DNA from: CAZMRW01 sp964568805
GTDB taxonomy: Bacteria; Pseudomonadota; Gammaproteobacteria; Methylococcales; Methylomonadaceae
Length of the DNA stretch: 26,938 nucleotides
Direction: 5' to 3'
Assembly (NCBI GenBank): GCA_964568805.1
Contig: CAZMRW010000065.1
Span: 1-26,938 of the forward strand
A model generated the notes under the pieces. The model was not told the origin of the DNA, searched no databases, and saw only the letters and a program-made list of their open reading frames with translations. Position numbers and translations under genes: made by a program. Below are positions 8,218 through 14,500 of this stretch, piece by piece (the stretch's first letter is position 1; each line of letters starts with the position of its first letter).

Positions 8218-8396
8218 GGGGCGGTGTTTTATTCGTACCGATGCGGGCTTGCCTTTCAAGAATCGCCGCTGACCAGTAGCCGTTCCTTTTGTGACCAGCG
8301 CCGTACTCTCGCGGAGCAGTTGAAAACCCGTTACCTGAATTTAGACTGAAACAGTTTTCGCCAAAGTCAATGACGATTACCCATTGCCCAGAACCC
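8218..8396. other. Spacer between ferritin gene and peroxidase relic
   Basis: I see no gene, no strong hairpin and no terminator in these bases. The opposing gene relic ends at their right edge. Confidence 0.5.
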
Positions 8397-8767
8397 TCAT
8401 TTTTCTGTTTCACTCACATAGGGCGACGGCGTACCGGATAGAACCCGCTTGTCTCGCCCCCATTCCGGGCAATCATCGGTCAGTGTCTTCAAAAACGAGA
8501 CAATGGCTTTTTCCTCGTCTTTGGTCAAGCCGAGATTGCCCAGTTCGGAATCGTTGACATTGTTCGGTACTTCGGTTTCAGGCCAGCCCCTTTTGCCGAA
8601 TTTCACGCCTTTATTTTCACGGACACGGCCTAGCATATCGAGTGTGTTATAAAATGGACGATCTGCTCCGGATTTTTGAACACGCCGTTATGTCCATAGG
8701 GAGGGGTGATCGCGATGTTCCGCAATGTTTTGCGAGACTGCTGTAGATTCGGTAGGTATCGCCCTGG
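8397..8767 (-). pseudogene. Truncated and frameshifted C-terminal relic of a di-heme cytochrome c peroxidase (MauG/CcpA family)
   Basis: Reading the minus strand from about 8764, the frame encodes GRYLPNLQQSRKTLRNIAITPPYGHNGVFKN and ends in VHFITHSIC with a stop. The conserved family text is LRNxALTxPYxHNGVF followed by VxFYNT. Adding one T in the run at about 8653-8656 restores HFYNTLDMLGRVREN and continues in the other frame to the stop at 8397, with the typical ELGNLGLTKDEEKAIVSFLKTLTDD C-terminus. So a single-base deletion breaks the reading frame. The whole N-terminal two-thirds, with both CxxCH haem sites, is absent: recognisable sequence stops close to the exbD stop codon at 8799. The relic cannot make an active periplasmic peroxidase. 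Confidence 0.8.
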
Positions 8768-8798
8768 CAAGCATGATTGGATAGAGGCTGTAGAGTCG

Positions 8799-9221
8799 TT
8801 ATCTGGATGTTTCGGGTTCCAAAACAAAACCGATACGGTTGACGCCGGCCTTGGCGGCATCGGCCAAGGCCTCGGCGACGGCGCGGTACGACACATTCTG
8901 GTCGGCGCGGACATGCAGTTCCGGTTGAGGCAGTTCGTCGGCGATCTGTTGCAGTTGTTGCCTAAGCTGATCGCGGCTCACGGCGGCGGCATCCCAATAG
9001 AGTTGGCCGTCCGCGTCGACCGCCAGATCGACATGTTTGGCTTCCTGCGTCTGCGCCAAGCTGTCGGCCTTCGGCAGATCGATCTTGACTGCATGCGTAA
9101 TCAGCGGCGCGGTAATCATAAAAATGATCAGCAACACCAGCATCACGTCGATCAGCGGCACCATGTTGATTTCAACGACCGGCTGTGCATTACTGTTCTG
9201 GTTGAAGCCTCCGAATGCCAT
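8799..9221 (-). CDS. exbD: ExbD, TonB energy-transduction subunit
   Basis: Inner-membrane protein of 140 residues with the ExbD/TolR layout: short cytoplasmic N-terminus, one membrane span around residues 21-41 (VPLIDVMLVLLIIFMITAPL) containing the proton-path aspartate in PLIDVMLVL, then a periplasmic domain with LPKADS and the C-terminal LHVRADQNVSYRAV block. The ATG at 9221 overlaps the exbB stop codon (TGATG) and is preceded by GGGAGG with suitable spacing; the GTG directly before it is too close to that site. It is the last intact gene of the hemP-tonB-exbB-exbD unit. The stop codon abuts the peroxidase relic, suggesting a past rearrangement just downstream. Confidence 0.95.
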   Translation of the reverse strand: MAFGGFNQNSNAQPVVEINMVPLIDVMLVLLIIFMITAPLITHAVKIDLPKADSLAQTQEAKHVDLAVDADGQLYWDAAAVSRDQLRQQLQQIADELPQPELHVRADQNVSYRAVAEALADAAKAGVNRIGFVLEPETSR

Positions 9222-9919
9222 CACAAACCTCCCTGAACGCCCGGCGCCGAACCGGTGCTCAGCAGCGCGAACAAGTCATGCGCGAACGCATCGAGTTTCG
9301 CCAGGATCAGGCGGTTCGAACGCGCGCACGCGTTATAGGCGAGCACGGCCGGTATCGCAACTGCAAGTCCCAGGCCGGTCATGATCAGGGCCTCGCCGAC
9401 GGGGCCGGCGATCTGTTCCAACGTGGCCGCGCCGCCCCGGCCGATGTTGGTCAAGGCGTGATAAACGCCCCAAACCGTACCGAACAACCCGACAAACGGC
9501 GCCGTGCTCGCGACGGAAGCTAAGGCTGTCAATCCCCATTCCATACGTGTGGTTTCCTCGTCGATCACTCGCCGCATCGCACGAGTCAGGAATTCGGACG
9601 CAGGACCGGTTTCGTGAAGACGTTCTTTTCCAGCCTGTGCGTGGTGTCTGCTGGAAGTGATCGCGTGCCGGGTCAGTAGCGAAAACGGATTATCGGGCCC
9701 TGCTTGTTGCAATTGTTCGGCGATCTGGTCGAGCGAGGCGGCGTTCCAAAATGTTTTCAGGAACAGCGTTGAGCTCTGTCTTACTCTGATCCCATGCCAG
9801 ACTTTAATGATGATGAAATACCAGCTGACGACCGACATCATCATCAGGACCATGAACAGCGCCTGTCCGATGCCGTCGCTTTGTAAAAGAAAATGTTGCA
9901 GAGTGTTTGTTGAGTTCAT
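9221..9919 (-). CDS. exbB: ExbB, TonB-associated proton channel subunit
   Basis: MotA/TolQ/ExbB family protein of 232 residues. With ExbD it uses the proton gradient to energise TonB. Three spans are visible: near residues 12-35 (a periplasmic N-terminus then GQALFMVLMMMSVVSWYFIIIKVW), near 125-150 (WGLTALASVASTAPFVGLFGTVWG) and near 170-195 (GEALIMTGLGLAVAIPAVLAYN), the latter two carrying the family's signature small-residue helices. The frame stays open 29 codons upstream, inside tonB, but the ATG at 9919 has AAGGA six bases before it and begins directly at the conserved N-terminus. It lies two bases after the tonB stop and overlaps exbD by one base, so all three are coupled. Confidence 0.95.
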   Translation of the reverse strand: MNSTNTLQHFLLQSDGIGQALFMVLMMMSVVSWYFIIIKVWHGIRVRQSSTLFLKTFWNAASLDQIAEQLQQAGPDNPFSLLTRHAITSSRHHAQAGKERLHETGPASEFLTRAMRRVIDEETTRMEWGLTALASVASTAPFVGLFGTVWGVYHALTNIGRGGAATLEQIAGPVGEALIMTGLGLAVAIPAVLAYNACARSNRLILAKLDAFAHDLFALLSTGSAPGVQGGL

Positions 9920-9921
9920 GG

Positions 9922-10779
9922 TTATCCTTCCAAAGAAAATAAAATCGGTACGACGACCCAGGCTGAAACAGCCAAGTTGCCCCGCTGCGCCGGCACGAAC
10001 CGCCAATTTTTGACGGTTTTCAGAGCGGACTGGTCGAGGCTTGGATGTCCACTGCTTTTCTTTAATCCAAGCTCCGCGACTGTACCGTCGGCATTGATCA
10101 GCGCCCTCACCAGCACTTTTCCCTGGTCGCCGCGCTCGCGAGCCTCTTCGGGATAGCGGGGCGCCGGATTGTCCAGATAATCGGCGTTCAGATTTGGCAT
10201 TGTCAGCGTCTGTTGGCTGTTCGGGGCAGGTGCGGCTGCCGTCTGCGAAGCGTTAGCCCTGGTTTTGGAGGCCGGCGCTTCGGCTGGCTGTGTGGCGGCA
10301 GATTTAGCCGTCATCGTCGTGTTCTCTGATGGCGCGGTGGTTATTGTTGCTGACTTCGCAGTTGTAGAAAGCAAAGTTTTGGGTCTGGTTTTTACTCTCT
10401 TTACAGACTTCGGTTTCGGTTTGGGCTTGGCTGCCGGCTGTTGCCGTTTTGGCGACGCAACCGGTGTATTTTTAGATTTCGACTGGGGGCCGGCAATCCA
10501 GGAGACCTGTATCATCGCAGGTGGCATGACGGGGTCTTGTTGCAAGCCGACGGGGTTCAATATCAATCCAGCCAGATGCAGAGCCAGCGCTAGAAGAGCG
10601 GCAATCATTGCTTCTTGGCGTTGAACACTGGGTAGAGCCTCGATGTTATGATGCAACGATAAGATCGGTGTTTCGTGAGTTAAAGAAACCACCTTGCTGC
10701 GTGCAAGATGCAATCGGGTTGAGCCGCTCGAGCGATCCCGAGATGTGTAAAAATCGACTTTATGAACATTCGCCGGCAT
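9922..10779 (-). CDS. tonB: TonB with an N-terminal cytoplasmic extension
   Basis: Periplasm-spanning energy transducer, 285 residues. The ATG at 10779 has a strong AGGAGG seven bases upstream, so the 19 extra codons open before it are not used. The membrane anchor is at about residues 57-75 (AMIAALLALALHLAGLILN), preceded by an unusually long 56-residue basic cytoplasmic segment instead of the usual dozen residues. A Lys/Pro-rich stretch at 108-135 and an Ala/Thr/Ser/Pro linker span the periplasm. The C-terminal TonB domain (PRYPEEARERGDQGKVLV, then SSGHPSLDQSALKTVKNWRF) should bind the TonB boxes of receptors. Long N-terminal extensions are known in Pseudomonas TonB1. It probably serves both receptors in this window. 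Confidence 0.93.
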   Translation of the reverse strand: MPANVHKVDFYTSRDRSSGSTRLHLARSKVVSLTHETPILSLHHNIEALPSVQRQEAMIAALLALALHLAGLILNPVGLQQDPVMPPAMIQVSWIAGPQSKSKNTPVASPKRQQPAAKPKPKPKSVKRVKTRPKTLLSTTAKSATITTAPSENTTMTAKSAATQPAEAPASKTRANASQTAAAPAPNSQQTLTMPNLNADYLDNPAPRYPEEARERGDQGKVLVRALINADGTVAELGLKKSSGHPSLDQSALKTVKNWRFVPAQRGNLAVSAWVVVPILFSLEG

Positions 10780-10802
10780 TGCCGTGCCTCCTAAATCGTT
10801 AA

Positions 10803-10853
10803 ATAAGGCTGGCTGGCTTCCTGGCGAGATGGCCAAGTTGGCTGGCTTTGCTT
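10803..10853. repeat. Short GGCTGGCTT direct repeats in the hemP-tonB gap
   Basis: GGCTGGCTT occurs at 10811-10819 and 10840-10848, with a GCCAA-G-TTGGC inverted repeat at 10832-10842 between them. The gap of 89 bases is the longest inside the hemP-tonB-exbBD unit and could hold an RNA processing or pausing hairpin; nothing proves this. Confidence 0.4.
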
Positions 10854-10868
10854 TGTGAAGGAATTAAG

Positions 10869-11066
10869 CTATTTGGTCAGTATCAATTTGCCGTTACTTG
10901 TGATGCGCAGACGATATTCGTCATCATTGTGGACGATGAGAATTTCAGTGCGCGCGCCGAACAGGGCACAACTGCTAATCCGACGCGGCTCCGGATGAGT
11001 CTCTTTCAGCATCGCGCCAATGCCGTCCTGATGGCCGCCACCGGAATTGCTATTTGCGTTTTTCAT
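10869..11066 (-). CDS. hemP: Hemin uptake protein HemP
   Basis: A 65-residue member of the HemP family (PF10636). The C-terminal half contains the family pattern: ISSCALFGARTEILIVHN, then EYRLRITSNGKLILTK ending the protein, as in other HemP proteins. The N-terminal 25 residues are Gly/Asn-rich and variable. HemP proteins are small factors found at the head of haem/iron uptake operons; in Burkholderia and Bradyrhizobium relatives (HmuP) they are needed for expression of haem receptor genes. Here it precedes tonB, and no haem receptor gene lies directly beside it. The ATG at 11066 is preferred over the TTG one codon upstream; the ribosome binding site is weak, and the gene starts 18 bases after the previous stop, suggesting coupling. 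Confidence 0.88.
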   Translation of the reverse strand: MKNANSNSGGGHQDGIGAMLKETHPEPRRISSCALFGARTEILIVHNDDEYRLRITSNGKLILTK

Positions 11067-11084
11067 CAACGTCAGTCGTCCAGG

Positions 11085-11360
11085 TTAATGATAAACGAGG
11101 GTTGGCTTGGGATTACCGCGTTGATCCTGCAATTGCGTGGTAATTTTTTGCCAATGCTCTCGCAACTGAAGATACATGTCACGGGTACCGGAACCCTGAT
11201 CCAACTCAGGGTGTTCGACTAATTGGTTTAATTGTCGAACGATGCGTTGAGCTAATTTGGGGCACTGGCGGCCATTGATAAATTGCGTCATCGACATGCA
11301 GGTTGCCGCATGCAACCGCCCCAGTTCGCTCGTTTCGGAAGCAGGTTTTAGTTCAAGCAT
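11085..11360 (-). CDS. Small hypothetical protein at the head of the hemP-tonB operon
   Basis: A 91-residue acidic-to-neutral cytoplasmic protein; I do not recognise a named family. It has no signal peptide or membrane span. It looks all-helical, with a segment NGRQCPKLAQRIVRQLNQL at residues 29-47 followed by VEHPEL, and two cysteines (one in AATCMSM, one in GRQCPKL). The ATG at 11360 has GAGGAG four bases upstream, the strongest translation signal in this operon. It is the first gene after the Fur-controlled promoter and leader terminator, 18 bases before hemP. Position suggests an iron- or haem-related role, possibly a partner of HemP, but nothing in the sequence proves it. Confidence 0.75.
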   Translation of the reverse strand: MLELKPASETSELGRLHAATCMSMTQFINGRQCPKLAQRIVRQLNQLVEHPELDQGSGTRDMYLQLREHWQKITTQLQDQRGNPKPTLVYH

Positions 11361-11390
11361 AAGACTCCTCGGTGATTGTTTGTGCGATCA

Positions 11391-11441
11391 ATAAAAAGTT
11401 TAACGCACACTGCCAATAACGAGTGCGCAGGTGCGTTAAAC
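11391..11441 (-). terminator. Intrinsic terminator in the leader of the hemP-tonB operon
   Basis: GTTTAACGCAC (11398-11408) and GTGCGTTAAAC (11431-11441) are perfect 11-bp inverted repeats. Four more pairs (CTGC 11410-11413 with GCAG on 11427-11430) extend the stem past a one-base bulge. On the minus strand the stem is followed at once by TTTTTAT (11397-11391); no T-run exists on the plus-strand side. It lies between the kinase stop codon and the first ATG of the hemP operon, downstream of the Fur-controlled promoter. Confidence 0.75.
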
Positions 11442-11472
11442 GAAAGCAGCGAGAGGTCAAATCACAGCCTTC
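11391..11472 (-). ncRNA. Candidate Fur-controlled small RNA or attenuated leader RNA (about 80 nt)
   Basis: The predicted start near 11472 and the terminator U-tract at 11397-11391 delimit a transcript of about 80 bases. Its 5' part, before the terminator stem, is single-stranded-looking and includes TTGACCTCTCGCTG, whose CCTCT could pair with Shine-Dalgarno sequences. Fur-repressed sRNAs such as RyhB, PrrF and NrrF have the same build: Fur box over the promoter, short body, intrinsic terminator. The alternative is a leader whose terminator controls read-through into hemP-tonB. No homology to a named sRNA was recognised. Confidence 0.35.
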
Positions 11473-11474
11473 TA

Positions 11475-11493
11475 TTAAATGATAATCATTATC
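11475..11493. promoter_or_regulatory. Fur box upstream of the hemP-tonB-exbBD operon
   Basis: TTAAATGATAATCATTATC matches the 19-bp Fur consensus at 16 of 19 positions, with an unbroken match over the last 16. It covers the -10 region of the promoter below. Iron-loaded Fur would therefore silence the leader RNA and the operon together. Confidence 0.85.
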
Positions 11494-11507
11494 ATTTACG
11501 AAAGCAA
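11479..11507 (-). promoter_or_regulatory. Candidate promoter of the hemP-tonB operon
   Basis: On the minus strand TTGCTT (11507-11502) is followed after 17 bases by TATCAT (11484-11479). The -10 matches five of six consensus bases, the -35 three of six. The Fur box overlaps the -10. Predicted start is near 11472, about 112 bases before the first ATG and 30 bases before the terminator stem. Confidence 0.55.
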
Positions 11508-11574
11508 ATTTTTTTGGCGCCTTACCTATCCGGTATGATGTTCGGCCAAGGCAACGTAAAGGGAGATCGATGTT

Positions 11575-14500
11575 CTAAACCCTGAAATCGACCTTCATCA
11601 AGGCAGGAATATCACCCGCCTGGACAGGTTGGCTAAAGAAGTAACCCTGAATAATGTGACAGCCCAAACCGTGCATGGCCAGTACCTGCTCCCGTGTCTC
11701 TACACCGCCTGCTATCAAGTTGTATTCCAAAGCATTGGCTAAACCTATGATAGTGCCGAGTAATAACGAAGTATGATGATTATGCAGAACCTCATTGACG
11801 AAGATTTTATCGATTTTAAGGGTATCCAGAGGCAGATTTTTCAACGAAGACAGTTGTGAATAGCCTGTGCCGAAATCGTCGATGGCTATTCTCACCCCAA
11901 GAGACCTGAGCTGTTTGAAAATGTCAATATTCACTTCGCTATGCATGGAGCTTTCGCTAACTTCCAGTTCAAGATAACCGGCCGGCACTTCCGTTTGCCG
12001 GAGAATGTCCCGTATGCCATCTAAAAAGATGTTGCTTTGGAAATGACAGGGAGAAATATTAACCGCAACCTGAATCAACGGAATACCCGCTTGATGCCAC
12101 TCTGCCAATTGCCTGCAGGCGGTTTTCAGTGCCCAGTTGCCCATGTCGACGATCAAACCCAACTGTTCGGCAAGGGGAATAAAATCATCCGGATAAATGA
12201 TACCCAATTCCGGGTGATGCCAGCGAATCAATGCCTCAACCCCGACCATTCGTCCGCTCTTAAGAGATATTTGCGGTTGGTAGTAAAGTCTGAATTGGCC
12301 TTCAGCAAGCGCTTCCCTTAACTGGCGCTCCTTTTCCATGCGTCGTTTGATCTGCTGGGCCATGTCGGCAGCATAAAAAAAATAGCGTTGTTTGCCGGCC
12401 TGTTTGGCGGCATACATGGCCGCATCGGCGGCTTTTTTCAGTTCGGTTTCATTATTGCCGTCTCTGGGATAGATGGCGATACCGATGCTGACTTTCGGAA
12501 TGAACTGCTGATTTTCCAATATCAACGGCTGGCAGACCTTCGATAAACAACGATCAGCCACTTCGATAACAGAGTCATCGTGACTGATATTGTCCATAAT
12601 GATACAGAATTCGTCCCCGCCCAGTCTGGCGACAAAATCTACATCGCGCACAACTGATTTTAGGCGTTGAGCGATTGCCTCCAGGAATTTGTCTCCGATA
12701 TGATGACCAAAGCTGTCGTTGATGACCTTAAAGCCATCCAAATCCAGAAACAAAAAGGCAAATTGTTCTTTTCTCCGGCTGGCGGTTCTAATAAAGTCTT
12801 CGATCCGTTCTTCATAATAAGCACGACTGGCCAATCCGGTCAGAGTGTCATAATAAGCGAGCCGATGTATTTGCTTTTCGCTCTCTTTTTTATGGGTTAT
12901 ATCTTGAACCGTACCGGTAATGATGGCTTCGCTATCATCGGCGGGTGCTTCGATTTCCTGATGTACCAGCATGCCTTCGGGTTGGGCTAGCCGATACTCA
13001 GTATGTTGTACGGTTTTACTGTGGCTGGCCGCATTGATGACATTTTTGACCAGATACCGGTCTTCCGGGTGAATTAATTTCATGAAGCCATCAAAAGTGC
13101 CATCGAAGTCATCGGGCGTGATGCCGCATAATTCAGCCAGGTGCTCAGAAATTTGAAATCGCTGGTGTTGAGTGTCCCATATCCAGTAGCCAAGACGAGC
13201 GATCCTTTGCGCTGCCGCCAATTTTAGTTTGCTGTCTCTAAGTTCGGCAGTGTTCTGTCCTGCTCTTAAAATAAATGAAAGGCGGTGGATCAGGATACGA
13301 TAGTTTAACGGCTTGACAATAAAGTCGGAGGCGCCGGCATCGAAAGCCATGTTGATGGAATCGATGTCGCCAAGGCCTGTAGACATGATAATAGGGACAT
13401 CAGCCATCGCCGGTTCCTGCTTCAATAAACGGCAGGTTTGAAAACCATCCAGATCCTGCATAATGGCATCCAGAAGAACCACGTCCGGACATTCCCGTTT
13501 GATTTTCTCCAACGCTTCTTGACCGCTGGCGGCTTCATCGACAATAAAACCGGCGGCGCGAATCACTTCCCCGGTAATAAAGCGAAAATCCGGATCATCG
13601 TCGACTAATAAAATACGGTTATTGGATAAGCCTCCGGCAGGCAATTCGGTTTTAGCGCCTGAATATGGCAAGGAAATTTCTTTGTCCAATGCGGTCATGA
13701 AGCCGGGCAAACCGGATTCCATAGCGGCCAATAAATTTTCGACATCCGTTGTGCGGCCCTGTTTTCCAATTGCTTCGATGGATGCTGCGCAATCAGACAA
13801 AAATTGCACACCCAGGCTGGCGCAGGACGATTTGAAGCTATGCGCCAGTTTTGTCAATTTGTCGGCATCCCCTTGTAATAAGGCTTCGCGCATTCTGGCG
13901 AGATCACGAGGCGCCGAACTCTGAAACAGGGCGATCGTCTTGTTGAGCAGGTTTTCTCCGGCAGGACCGGTTAAGTTCCGTAAATTAGCGAGGGCTGCCT
14001 GATTGAATGTGCCGGAGCCGGGTTTGCCTGACGAGTCAGCCGTGAGCTTTTGCATACTTTCCGGTGCCGGCTGAGGAACAATCGACAGCCATTTAACCAG
14101 CATATCATGGAGTTGATGCTTACTGAACGGTTTGCTGAGGTAATCATCCATACCGGCATCAAGGCATTGCTCGGCAATACCCTGTTGAATATCAGCGGTT
14201 AATGCGATGATCGGCGTTCGCTGTTGTCCGGGAATTGATTGTTCAACCTGACGTATTCGGCTCGCCGCTTCCATACCGCCCATTTCAGGCATGTGGCAAT
14301 CCAGCAGGATTAAATCATAATGCCCTTGGCTATAGGCATTAATCGCTTCTTGACCATTTTTAACCACGTCTGTCCGATAGCCGAGTGCGTGCAACATGCC
14401 GACGCCGACATCTTGGTTAATCGGGTTATCTTCTGCCAGGAGGATGTTTCCAGCCATGGTTTGCTGAACGGGTTCGTCAGGTGGGAGTATTGGCTGCTGC

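Noticed and set aside
8630..8914. A separate small gene for the peroxidase-like fragment
   Set aside because: The peroxidase similarity is confined to its last part, ends in a premature stop, and continues in another frame; the rest is antisense to exbD.
8706..9236. A 176-codon plus-strand frame over exbD and the peroxidase relic
   Set aside because: Antisense to exbD, which has clear family motifs; the His/Gln-rich ending is typical of a shadow frame.
11376..11585. A 69-codon plus-strand frame over the hemP leader
   Set aside because: It covers the terminator, Fur box and promoter of the opposite strand and has no recognisable content.
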